64,000 nucleotides of DNA from Gavia stellata (lineage: Eukaryota > Chordata > Aves > Gaviiformes > Gaviidae): contig NC_082612.1 of NCBI RefSeq assembly GCF_030936135.1, forward strand, positions 18,795,475 to 18,859,474, read 5' to 3'. Position numbers and translations under genes: made by a program. Every line of letters begins with the position of its first letter. The first letter of the stretch is position 1. A model generated the notes under the pieces. That model did no database searches, was not told the origin of the DNA, and saw nothing but the letters and a program-made list of their open reading frames with translations. Below are positions 53,918-64,000 of the stretch, piece after piece.

Positions 53918-56181
53918 TTACTCTGGATACTTGACATTACATATCTTGGGGTCTGTGAGAAATGATGGGTTCTTAAACATAACTGGCATAAATCCTATAA
54001 AGAGATAAGATGGAGGGTTTTTTTTTAGTAGGAAAGTAGGCTTGACTTACTAAACTCAAAAGTATGATCACACTTACCTAATACATGAGCCCTTTTAATA
54101 GCTTTTGTAATTTCCTTCTGCTTCTTGTTGCACAAGCCTAAAGAGAAACCATTTTCAGGCTCTTAAATCAACAACAGCCAAACCATTAGCTTAAAAGGTG
54201 AAAGTGATATTACTGACAATTCCCTCCAGCTTTGTCTAACTCTTTGGAGAAAGATGCATATATGCTCATACCATTAAATACAAAAACCATGTAATTAAGG
54301 GATATTTTCATTCCTTGATGAAGGCTACTAAGTCAGAAAAATGCTATTACAAAATGTGTAGAGTTGGCAGCAGTTACTTTTGGAAAGACAGCTGATCTAC
54401 AGTTACTTGGACTCACAAAAACATTAATATTAACCAGTAAATGATTTAATTTAATACTTCACATACCTGTTATATGCCTGCCATAAATGCAGCCAGTATG
54501 CGGAGAAACAAACTGGGAAAGAAGCTATTTAAAATTAAGAAATCCAAAGTCAGTTTACAAACTTTTTTTTAGAAAGCTTTAGTTTATTTTGCTATTTGCA
54601 TTCTAGTTTTCATTTTTTTATCTGTTTTTACAAAGGTTGGTTCTACCTGGAGACAAGAAAAATAGAGGTTGCAGTTAGATGGTATTTTGTATGCCATAAC
54701 ATTTAAGCTATATGACAGCAGAATTAGAATTGAGGACTGGTAGATAACAGAGCTGTAACACCTGCACATAGAACTAGTGGACTGACTTATCACAACTACA
54801 TTATCTGACCCTTATCTGCACACATTCTTACTCTTTAAATTTTAAACCCCTACAGATGAATGAATTCTTCACTTAATCCTTGTGGACTTCCTATACACAC
54901 ATCTAAAAAACAGTAAACCAGTTACCTTCATCTAAGGACCGGAATTTTCAAACTCACCTGCACATTCTTGTAGTCCACATTTATTCCACATAAGATACAT
55001 TTTTTAGGAGGCTCTTTATAGGGGTTCTCCATTTGTATAGGCTGAAATTAGAGGATTATTAACATCTGTAAGCTTCAGAAGAAAATAAGGAATGTTTGTT
55101 ATTTTTATCCTTTGGACAAAACATGCCTTGAAAAGAAACAAAGTGTTTAGCACATCATTGAAGTTTTTCACTAGTTTTCTTGTCTCCTGTTTCTCTAATA
55201 CACTAACTGGCACCTAGCAATCTAAAAGACTTCTCACAGCAACACAGCCTTTTATATCTTAATCATCATGATGATGTAAGAAGTCAATTAAAGCAATCAG
55301 TAAAAGTGCTTACACGCTTTACTCAGAAGGCAGTATCTACAGAAGCTGGTAGTAAGGTAGCTCCGAGAAGCCACAAGAGACTTTTTTGAAGATCATTTCA
55401 AAGCAAGTGGCCTGAGGGAGCCCCTGGCTGCTCACACACTTTAACAGAGAGACTCCCAAATATCTCCCAAGCCCCCAAAAGGCTTCTTAAGCTTCAGGAC
55501 ACACCCAATACCAAAGCCTCGCAATGAGTGAAAAGAGAAATTTCATTTTTGCAGACATAGGGACAATTTGGGCAGAGAAAGAATATTTTTGTAAGTTCGT
55601 GCTGGTACCAGACAAGGCATTTTTATGACTTAAGAGAACGCACTAGGTGTGGTTAAGTCTTTTCCTCAGCCATATACAGGAAACCAGTTAGTGCTGCCGA
55701 AGGTTTTGCTCCACGTTCCAGTTACGGAGCTGGTTTAAGTGACCACAGTTAAGGAATTGCACTATAGATTAATGGCGCCTTCACTTGGACTCCGGGCGAC
55801 CTCCCTCAGCGCCCGCTTCCCGCCCAGGAACTGAATTCAGTTTTTTCAGGAGCCCGAACTACCCGAAGACCAAAGCAAAGCGTTTTCAGACACCTCTGCG
55901 GCCCGACCGAGCCGCTCCTGCGGAGGGGGACGGGCCCGGGAGCAGACAGGGAGGGCGGCGCTCGGGGGAAGCCTCACCTGGTCGCAGCGGCCGGGCTGCC
56001 GCTCGTGCTGCAGGCGGCAAGGCCGCTCCCACAGCGCCGCTGCAAGGGAAAAGAGCGACAGGATTAGCGGCGGCAGCGACCGACCAGCTCGCTCGAGGGC
56101 GGGGAAACGAGAGAGCAGAAGGTACGCACCGGGCACCAACCTCCGCCACAGCCCCCTCACCGCCACGGCCCGCGCCGCCAT
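53918..56181 (-). CDS. MRPS18C: MRPS18C, mitochondrial small-subunit ribosomal protein bS18c (complete, 6 exons)
   Basis: This is a nuclear-encoded protein of the mitochondrial 28S ribosomal subunit, the bS18-type homologue. Exons in transcript order: 56181-56130, 56039-55978, 55041-54958, 54524-54467, 54137-54078, 53994-53918. All have GT/AG borders and consistent phases, giving 130 codons plus TAA (human about 142). Residues 1 to about 30 are rich in Arg and Ala without acidic residues at the start ([17 protein letters not shown]), consistent with a mitochondrial targeting peptide. The S18 domain starts at [20 protein letters not shown] and continues [20 protein letters not shown] then [16 protein letters not shown]. 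Cysteines 53, 56, 78 and 88 are spaced like the zinc site known for this protein group. A GTG in frame four codons upstream is not a likely start. MRPS18A and MRPS18B are paralogues; this exon pattern and location between ABRAXAS1 and HELQ indicate MRPS18C. Confidence 0.95.
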
Positions 56182-56780
56182 ATTGCCCTCCACAACGCAC
56201 CGCCCACAAACAACGCCACTTCCGCTTAAACATCACTGCCTTCCGACTCGCTGGCCCTACCGCCTGCACCTACCGCTGGCCAATGGGGTCGCGGCTTGCC
56301 CTACTTGAGGCAGGCGATTGGTCGCTTCCCGGTCACGGCGCCTTTACTTCCGTAGCTCGCGGGCGGAAGTGATGCTGCTGGTGGTGGTTGGGGCGGGTGA
56401 AGCCGCCGGCGGCTCTCCGTTCGCCTCATGGCGCTCCCGTCTTTCTCCGGCGGTTCGGCCGCCCTTCGCCGTGCCCTGCCGCGGCCGTGACGGTCTCCGC
56501 ACCGCTTCCTCGCAGCTCCCGTCTCAGGGCGGCGGCTGATACCCCGCCCAGCTCCCCGGGGCGACGGTGATGGCCGAGCCCAGTCTGGCGGTGCGGAGGA
56601 AGAGCCGCCCCGGCTCTGTCCGCAAGCGGAGCCGGGCCCCGGTGCAGCCCAGCGCCGTCTGCTCGCCGGTGGCTCGCAAGAGGCCGAGCTCCGGTGGCGA
56701 GGGGCCCCCGGCGGAGACCCCGGTACGGGGCTGGCGGGGTGGGGGCACTCTGGGAGGGCGGCTTGGCCCAGCCCGAGGCT
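55785..56780. promoter_or_regulatory. Bidirectional CpG-island promoter of MRPS18C and HELQ
   Basis: The two ATGs face away from each other with 388 bases between them (56,182-56,569), all inside a CpG island. The interval holds CCAAT at 56,280-56,284 and ATTGG at 56,317-56,321 (two NF-Y-type boxes in opposite orientation). It also holds three ETS/GABP-type cores: ACTTCCG at 56,218-56,224 and 56,346-56,352, and CGGAAGT at 56,364-56,370. No TATA box was seen. The MRPS18C start (AATATGGCGGCG) overlaps a YY1-like motif, common in genes for mitochondrial proteins. Confidence 0.85.
56570..56722 (+). CDS. HELQ: HELQ coding exon 1
   Basis: This exon encodes 51 residues rich in Arg, Pro and Ser ([20 protein letters not shown] onward), ending at CCG|GTACGG in phase 0. 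The N-terminus is not conserved, so the start rests on the first ATG, the CpG context and the phase match to exon 2. A GTG codon directly before the ATG is not needed. Confidence 0.82.
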
Positions 56781-59700
56781 GTGTGGCGGTGCTCGGGGAG
56801 GGCCTGGCTCTGTACGAGGGGATGCGCTTTGGCCTTGGAAAAAAATCCATCAGTACCAAGTAGCTATGCAGGCATCGTGTCTACTTGTAAGTTAAGTTGC
56901 AGTGAGTTAAAGCGTGCATTCCTTTGGAAGTCAAGCTAGGTTTTCCTCATAAACAGCATCAGAAAAACACTGAATTTTCTTGTGAAGTTGGGAAAGTCTT
57001 AAATGACTTGCATCTGACACGTGTGCTGTACAAGTTAGGCTGCCTTCTTTGGTGTTACCTTGGAGTCTTAATACTGTTATGTTTTTACAGTGTAGTAATG
57101 ATAGCGAAGAAGATATGTTTGGCAACTATGACAGCTTTTATGGAAATGATTCTTTGCTAGCTCAAGTGGATGATATAGAGCACAAATACCTGCAGGATAA
57201 AAACATGGATGTTAAAGCATCTGGAGAAATCATACATGGGAATCTTCAGTCAGGAATTCACCAGAAAAAACAAGATAATTTTTCTACTTCAGAAAATACA
57301 GCTGTCCTTAAAACTGACAAAGCAGATGCTTTCCAAATGGATGGAAGTGACCTGGTGGATAGCAGTCAAGAACCAACTGAATCTATTTTAGATGACTTGC
57401 CATCGTCACAACTTTTGTATTTTGAGAAAATGCATGAACGTTCTTCTGGTTCTAGAACATCTCCAGCCTCAGAAAGGAGGAATAAATGTGTGACTTCTTC
57501 TTCGGACAAAACCAGGAGCCCATCATCTTTTTGTCCTGATGCTGAACACAGGAACAGACGCACTGACTTCTCCTCAGACTCTAAGTGTGATTTATTTAAA
57601 GCTGAGAGTCTTAAAGATCATCTGAAAAGTGCTATGACTGGAAATGCCAAAGCCCAGACTCTGCAGGTCTCTAAGACCAAGCAGCTTAAAGAAGCTGTTT
57701 TATCTGAAGAGATTTGTGTTGCACAGAAAACTATTGAATCTTCTTCTGTTGATATAGGCCCTTTTTATGGATTACCTACCAAAGTTAAAGATCTGTTCAG
57801 ACAATTTCGAGGGATTGAAACACTTTATGGTAATTTAACTAATGGTTTGTTGAAAAGAACCAAATTGTTAGTGAAGTGTTGTCTGTTTTACCTATTACAC
57901 TGTAAAAATATTTAAGTTAAGGTAATATCTAATGTAAACCATGTTGGAAAGTGGTTGTTTTTATTAAATAGTTATTTTGGTTTTTTAGATGGGTGGGCAA
58001 GTTTAATATGGCTTATAGAGTACTTTGGAAGGCTTGATCACTGAAAGCTTTTAGCGGTTTATTGAAGAAAAACTCTCAAACACTAGGCTTAAAGTATTCT
58101 ATATGAAACATAAGCATTTTGATATTAATTAACATGCCCCTGGGGATTGCTAATAATTCTTTTTTAATTTTGCAGAATGGCAGCATGATTGCTTAATGTT
58201 AGAATCTCTACAGCAAAGAAAGAATTTAATATACTCACTGCCAACCAGTGGTGGAAAAACACTTGTAGCTGAAATAATAATTCTCCAAGAATTACTCTGC
58301 AGGCAGAAAGACGTTCTGATGATCCTGCCATATGTTGCCATTGTCCAAGAAAAGGTCTGGATACAGTGTTTCTGATGCTGCTTATCTTTTCTGATATGCC
58401 TTCTTACTTGGCTGGTTTTAACACTAATTTTAGCAAACTCCATGGTTGTCATAAATTTATAGTGGGAAGTGAGTGACTTCTCTCCTAAGTGCTGCTTCAA
58501 GGGTCAGTAATTTCATAATAAAACAGATAAATTATGAGGTGAAGATGCGAGTTATAAAGTAAAGTGAGCTGAATTTTGAAATAATAGGTTTTTTCAACTA
58601 TTATGTATCGTTCTGCAGTCTTAGAGCTGTACAGCCCAACTTGGTAAAGAAATGGTTGTGAAATAAAAACTAGTATTTTTTTTATATAAAGGAAAAGTTA
58701 ATTTTAGAGAACAGGTGTAACCCAAGCTTGATAGTATTTGTGAACACTTCAGCTTTGCAATTGGAAAAAGTAGTCACAGCTAATATGTTTTCCCTAATTC
58801 AAACAGTTAATTGTGGTGTGGGTTGGTTATATGCATGTTGAGTTCTTGAGGCGGCTCTGAAGTCCAAAATGAGTGTGAGTTTGTTCTCTAATTGATTTTT
58901 TCACAGGTTAGGGGTTTATCGAGTTTTGGGATAGAATTGGGTTTCCTGGTTGAAGAATATGCAGCAAGTAAAGGAAGATTTCCACCAATCAAGAGGAGAA
59001 TAAAAAAGTCTCTTTATATTGCTACTATAGAAAAAGGACATGCTCTAGTAAATTCCTTAATTGAAACACAAAGAATTGATGACCTTGGTCTGGTTGTAGT
59101 AGATGAGGTATGCTAGAAAATTTACTCAAATTTATAATATGCAATTTTTTATATTTCTAATATGCAATTATTAGTAAAGAGCAGTTTTTGATTACTTGAT
59201 TTTGCTTTGAGTGTTTATCATGAAATTATTACTACTTAGTTTTTTCTGCATTGGTACATAATTCTGTAATATTGGAAGTTACTTTTTTAACTGAAGCATT
59301 TGTTGCTGTATCAGGACAACAGATTCTATATTGAGAGACAGATCTACTGTGTTAATGGTTGGTAGTGCATTACTTAGTAACTAACTAGTTGTCAGACATC
59401 TCTAATGGATTAGAAAAAATGTAAATCATTTTAATCATATGGAATGCCTGGCAGAAAAGGACCTGGGGGTGCAGGTCGACAGGCGGCTGAATATGAGCCA
59501 GCAGTGTGCCCAGGTGGCCAAGAAGGCCAACAGCATCCTGGCCTGTATCAGAAAGAGTGTGGCCAGCAGGAGTAGGGAGGGGATTGTGCCCCTGGACTCG
59601 GCGCTGGTGAGGCCACATCTTGAATGCTGTGTTCAGTTTTGGGCCCCTCACTCCAAGAAGGACATTGAGGTGCTGGAGCGTGTCCAGAGAAGGGCGACGG

Positions 59701-62700
59701 AGCTGGTGAGGGGTCTGGAGCACAAGTCTGATGAGGAGCGGCTGAGGGAGCTGGGGTTGTTCAGTCTGGAGAAGAGGAGGCTGAGGGGAGACCTCATCGC
59801 TCTCTACAGCTCTCTGAAAGGGGGTTGTGGGGAGGTGGGTGTTGGTCTCTTCTCCCAGGTGACTAGTGCTAGGATGAGAGAAAACGGCCTCAAGTTGCGC
59901 CAGGGGAGGTTCAGGCTGGATATTAGGAAAAATGTCTTTCCTGAGAGAGTGGTGAAGCATTGGAAGAGGCTGCCCAGGGAGGTGGTGGAGTCCCCATCCC
60001 TGGAGGGGTTCAAGGAACATGTGGACGTGGCACTGCGGGACATGGTTTGGTGGGCATGGTGGGGTTGGGTTGGTGGTTGGACTTGATGATCTTACAGGTC
60101 TTTTCCAACCTTAGTGATTCTGTGATTCTCTAATGTATTTTATTAATCCCAGAACTGAATTCCTAAATGTGAAACCATGAGGCCTTGTGTCTGGTATTAA
60201 TCATGACTATATGAAACATTAAAGAAAAGAAAAATGTCAAGTAACATTTGACTGTGAGAATTCCCCTTTACTCTGCTTCTTAGTGGTGTGGCTGAGTTGT
60301 GCTGTTAAGGGTTGATTGTGGGGTTGAATCACACATATAACATCTAACAGGAATGTTTAATTCATGGAATGCTTCAGGCTGCCTGGCCTTACTTTAACAC
60401 AGTAGCTTCTAAACAGAAGGCAGCTTAAGAATTAACTTCTACTTTTTCTGGAAGTAGCTGGCTGCTAGAAAATTTTTTATATTGCCTTCCACTGTAATTG
60501 TTGCTTAAAACACGGTTTGCTTAAAATTGCTTTAGGCTGGTGAATACAAAGTTCTCCACACTGACTGTTTGCTGTCAGGAGTTAACTGTTTGTGTCAGTT
60601 GTGGTCTAGTTAAATGGAAGGTAACTCTTGTTACCTACGTTTGCGATTGGGTCTGTTTTTCCATGATTCTTAAATGTTGTTTCAGTGAGGCTATGCTTCT
60701 GGAAGGAGCTTAGCAGTCAAAATTTACCGGAGGGATATCACGAGGAAGTCCAACGAAGACATTCCTGTAATATTTGTTCAGGACTACATAATTAGGGTTT
60801 TTGTGTAAATATGCCTAACACAGTAATATTTTTGCGTTTTCTTTTCCCTTCTATACGCAGTTGCATATGCTTGGTGAGGGAAGTCGCGGAGCAACACTGG
60901 AAATTACTCTTGCAAAAATTCTTTACACTAGCAGTAAGTCATGGCTGCAGTTAATGTTATTAAAATATTGAAGTGATGTCATCTCTAGAGAGAAGGCATA
61001 CCTCTGCTTTCTGGATTTGTGGTGTTCTAGCCTATTTTGAAACATACAGCATGACTCCATGCAGTAACAGCATTTACTCATTTAAGTGTTAGTTAGTTGA
61101 CCCTGTAATGATGTGTTTCTGAAGGTTCTTTGATACTACTTCTTTGAGAAATCCTGAGTATTGTCAAATGTGTTCCATTTCTTCGTAGGAGCCCCTTAGC
61201 CATCCCAATCAAATGCTTCTATAGAGAAGGATTCCTTTTTTATGTTTGTTTCAGGTAATAATTCTTAGCTATACCCCCTTCAAACCTGCTACTTTGGCAT
61301 TTGAAAAGACTAATGATGGAGAAGCAGGCTGATGACTTAAATACTGAACAGAAGTGTTAAAAATAGTGAACGTGCCAATAAATTCATTGCAATTTCTGTT
61401 TTGCAGAAAACACGCAAATCATTGGAATGAGTGCGACTTTAAATAATGTTGGAGACCTGCAGAAGTTCCTGCAAGCAGAGTACTATACTAACAATTTCAG
61501 ACCGGTCTGTATACAAGATACCATAAACTAGTAAAGAAGATATTTGGCTTTGTTTAGAATTGTATCACAGCTTTTGTGCTTAATTTGATGGTGTAATATA
61601 ATGTAATGCCTGCTCCTGCTTGCAGTTGTACCAGTGCAATAAATAGCACCCTGCACTTGTAAATGCACAAGTGCAAGTACCTTTATATTGTTCTGTTAAG
61701 GCATTTGTGTCATTTGAACTAAACCAATTCCCAAATTACAACTACTGTGATAAATCATTACAGTTCATTTCATATAACTAGAGTCTGTGCTACTGGTGCT
61801 TGAATGCTGTCATGACGATGCTTTATGAATAGTTCATGGGATACAACGTTTGTCATATTCTTCGTTATAATTAGACACTTTCTCAAGGCAGATAATTAAA
61901 ACAATTAACTTTTAAAAAAATTCGTGATGGGGTGGAGCATGTGCTTGTGTGTGTGCAAGTATGTATATGAAATGTGATGCGTAGAAAAGCTGTACATCAG
62001 TAATAGCTTAATCTTTAGAGAAGACCTGGTAATTTAACTAAAGTTTTTGTTTATGGTTTATATTTCCCTAGGTAGAATTAAAGGAATACGTAAAGATACG
62101 GGACACCATTTATGCAGTTGACAGCAAAACAGAAAATGGCTTTACTTTTTCACGTCTGCTTAATTTCAAGGTAAAACCAAAGTGCTTATAGTTTCTTTGA
62201 ACTATAGTTAGGGAATGTATTATTTTACATGGATTTGTTTACAGAGCTTTTACCAGAGAAATTACTTATATGTGATAGTTCATTTGTAATACCCATGAGA
62301 AAGAAAATGGTAGGCTTTGAGGAGGAAAAAGGCCTTTAAAATACTGAACGCTTAACTTGATTTTCACTTCTTTACAGCTCTTTAAGGTAGAGGTTTCTTC
62401 AGTATTTTGACGTGTGAAGAGCAATGGGTTTGGGTATTCCAGATACCCAGTGCTTTATGGTTTTGGGTAGATTTTCTCAACAGTTGATCACTCTTAGACA
62501 ATACTGAAAGATGACATCTTTTTGGGGTTTTGTTGCCTAATTACTGCCTTCTAGGGATTCATTTCAACCTTTAAAAAGAAAAATGTTGTGGTAGGCTGAC
62601 AGTAGCACAAGTGACATCACTATGGTGTTGCTAAAAGACATTGAAGTATTAAGGGGAAGAAGCAAAGCACTTGATTCTTACATCCACGTATCCCTCAGTT

Positions 62701-64000
62701 CAAGCTAGATGTGTTAATAAACTCTTTCAAGTGGGGATTGGGAGAAAAGCTTTTCCTACAACTTCTTGCAGTTATGTCACATGAAAGCAAATGGGAGTAT
62801 TCTAGCGAAGGTTGAGAATGAGTATTAAATACTTAGTTTATGACTTAATTTCTAAGGTTAAATGTTTGTCAATCTGTGTTTATGATAGTATTCTAGTAAT
62901 CTGGAGAAAGCAGATCCTGACCACATTATTGCACTGGTTACTGAAGTTATTCCTAAATATTCCTGCCTAATCTTTTGTCCCACTAAAAAGAACTGTGAAA
63001 ATGTGGCTTCAATGGTGTGCAAGTACCTCAAGAAGTAAGTTTGTCATGGTTTTTTATATATGGAATAATTGGTCAGAACTTAGGATTTATCTTCATTAGT
63101 TTGCAAGTGACTTTCTCTGGTGATCAGAGGTAAATACTTTGAATATGGAATCATGTAAAGTTGCTAACTGTATAAATGATAGCAAACTGCTCAAGGCTCA
63201 TTAAACAAATGTTTTAAAAAAGGTCTTATTTTTTAAACAAACTAGTTGAAAAAATGGTTATTAGAGGACAAATAATAAAGAAAAGCAAACTAAATTAAGC
63301 TAACCTTGTGTCCCTTTGGCACTGGTCCTCTCCAAACTTAGAAAACAAACACTTTCTCTGTAGCCTGGGATTTGGTCACGTATGTTACTAGTTGATTGAG
63401 CATCTCTGTTCCACGCCTACTTCGTGAAGGTAGGTTGTAAAATCTAAACCAGGCTTTGTTGATAAAGAGAAGAAAGTAAGACTTACGTTTGGTTTCATTT
63501 CAATGTGATATGATCAACTCGTAATGGTCTAGCAAAGTTAAATTTCATGTAGGAAGAAATTACGTTAAAACAAACAAAACCCCTCCCTTGCTATCAAAAT
63601 TGAAACTGTTTTTGATGTACCTATAATCTTCACTATGAGCTGACACTGGCCCTATTTCCTTTCTTCAGTGCACTTGACACCCACACCCAATCAGTATTTG
63701 ATCTCTTCTCTACCTGTGCTTACAAACAGGAAGAGTTCTGTTGCAATGTAATCAGTCTCCTGGGTCTTGCTATTTTAAAGTTACTGGAAATAACTATTTC
63801 TCCAACCTAGATGTTAGAGGAATGGATAATGAACAGAAATAGACAGTAAGCATGTCTCTTTTTTTTGAGTAGTTAATGATTGGTCAAAGTCTAAAGAAAT
63901 GCTTTTCCTCTGCCAAGAGAATTCAGAGCTCACAGGGAGAAAGAGAAACAAGATCTCATCAAGAACCTAAAGAATATTGGAAATGGAAGTGTCTGTCCTG
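56570..64000 (+). CDS. HELQ: HELQ, DNA helicase POLQ-like, N-terminal half (continues past right edge)
   Basis: HELQ is a superfamily 2, Ski2-like 3'-5' DNA helicase acting in interstrand crosslink repair, replication-fork protection and annealing with RPA and RAD51 paralogues. Visible coding exons: 56570-56722, 57091-57829, 58176-58354, 58907-59107, 60861-60933, 61407-61504, 62072-62170, 62889-63034 and 63918 to the edge. They give 590 codons, roughly half of the human protein (about 1,100). Residues 1 to about 220 are a disordered, Ser-rich, poorly conserved region with a conserved acidic DMFGNYDSF patch. Helicase motif I is PTSGGKT (Lys325), motif II is DELH (423-426, split between exons 4 and 5) and motif III is GMSAT (455-459). 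Domain 2 starts in exon 8 with [20 protein letters not shown]. All catalytic residues seen are intact. POLQ is the close relative, but QHDCL, the CIKS-less start and synteny fit HELQ. Confidence 0.96.
57091..57829 (+). CDS. HELQ: HELQ coding exon 2 (long N-terminal exon)
   Basis: At 739 bases this is the largest exon. It starts [20 protein letters not shown], has a Ser-rich variable middle, and ends with the conserved block [44 protein letters not shown] and FRGIETLY. The frame stays open about 29 codons past the GGTAATTT donor, but that read-through is intronic. Confidence 0.94.
58176..58354 (+). CDS. HELQ: HELQ coding exon 3 with Walker A motif
   Basis: The exon encodes [20 protein letters not shown] then [20 protein letters not shown] and [21 protein letters not shown] binds ATP. 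The Gln-type motif region lies just before it (EWQHDC). The donor is AAG|GTCTGG, weaker than usual. Confidence 0.95.
58907..60933 (+). CDS. HELQ: HELQ coding exons 4 and 5 with DExH motif split by an intron carrying CR1
   Basis: Exon 4 (58907-59107) ends LGLVVVDE and exon 5 (60861-60933) begins [20 protein letters not shown], together forming the DELH box. The 1.75-kb intron contains the CR1 insertion. Conserved RFPPIKRR and [17 protein letters not shown] precede the box. Confidence 0.94.
59441..60129 (+). mobile_element. 5'-truncated CR1 LINE in HELQ intron 4
   Basis: The element contains the 3' part of CR1 ORF2, open for about 215 codons ([13 protein letters not shown], then [71 protein letters not shown]). 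It is followed by the CR1 3' end GGTTGGACTTGATGATCTTA and two partial copies of the terminal octamer ATTCTGTG. It runs in the same direction as HELQ. The 5' truncation is typical of CR1. The missing 5' ORF2 means it cannot move by itself. Confidence 0.95.
61407..61504 (+). CDS. HELQ: HELQ coding exon 6 with SAT motif
   Basis: The exon encodes [20 protein letters not shown] then [12 protein letters not shown]. Motif III (SAT) couples ATP hydrolysis to unwinding in SF2 helicases. The donor CCG|GTCTGT departs from consensus at +3 to +5; the next exon begins V-ELKEY, as expected. Confidence 0.92.
63918..64000 (+). CDS. HELQ: HELQ coding exon 9 (cut by right edge)
   Basis: After CTCTGCCAAG, the exon reads [19 protein letters not shown] then IGNGSVCP, matching the family's KNLKNIGNG segment. 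The acceptor was chosen because only a one-base entry keeps the phase set by exon 8. Confidence 0.88.

Noticed and set aside
57830-57915. Read-through codons at the end of the HELQ exon 2 open frame
   Set aside because: They follow a GTAATTT donor, and the next exon restores the conserved YEWQHDC sequence in phase.

Overview
The window is vertebrate nuclear DNA, most likely from a bird. It has long introns with GT/AG junctions, three CpG islands, sparse short coding exons, and a CR1 LINE close to the form common in birds. No bacterial, phage, CRISPR or retroviral locus was seen. Gene names come from recognising protein families by eye; exon limits come from reading frame, splice dinucleotides and phase. 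No alignment was run.

Layout from left to right. (1) About 1-10,110: the 5' end of a GPAT3-family gene on the minus strand ('copy B'). Its first coding exon is at 9811-9954 in a CpG island, and the rest of the gene would lie beyond the left edge. (2) About 10,120-22,000: intergenic, with no gene recognised. (3) 22,261-38,675, minus strand: a complete 12-coding-exon GPAT3-family gene ('copy A', 446 codons), with all four acyltransferase motifs intact. (4) 38,676-46,380: non-coding upstream DNA shared by copy A and ABRAXAS1. (5) 46,696-53,179, plus strand: complete ABRAXAS1 in nine coding exons (403 codons), ending in the BRCA1-binding SPTF tail. (6) 53,918-56,181, minus strand: complete MRPS18C in six exons (130 codons). 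(7) 56,570 to the right edge, plus strand: the first nine coding exons of HELQ (590 codons visible), with a 5'-truncated CR1 in intron 4.

The order HELQ-MRPS18C-ABRAXAS1-GPAT3 matches the conserved amniote block on human 4q21. MRPS18C and HELQ share a compact bidirectional CpG promoter carrying CCAAT and ETS-type motifs. MRPS18C and ABRAXAS1 converge tail to tail. ABRAXAS1 and HELQ both act in DNA repair (BRCA1-A complex; helicase for crosslink and fork repair), MRPS18C is a mitoribosomal protein, and the GPAT3 pair belongs to glycerolipid synthesis at the ER. They are neighbours rather than one pathway.

The main departure from the expected layout is the tandem pair of GPAT3-family genes. 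Each has its own start exon and the two differ in sequence. No wholly new system was found; the GPAT3 duplication and the divergence of copy A are the strongest leads.
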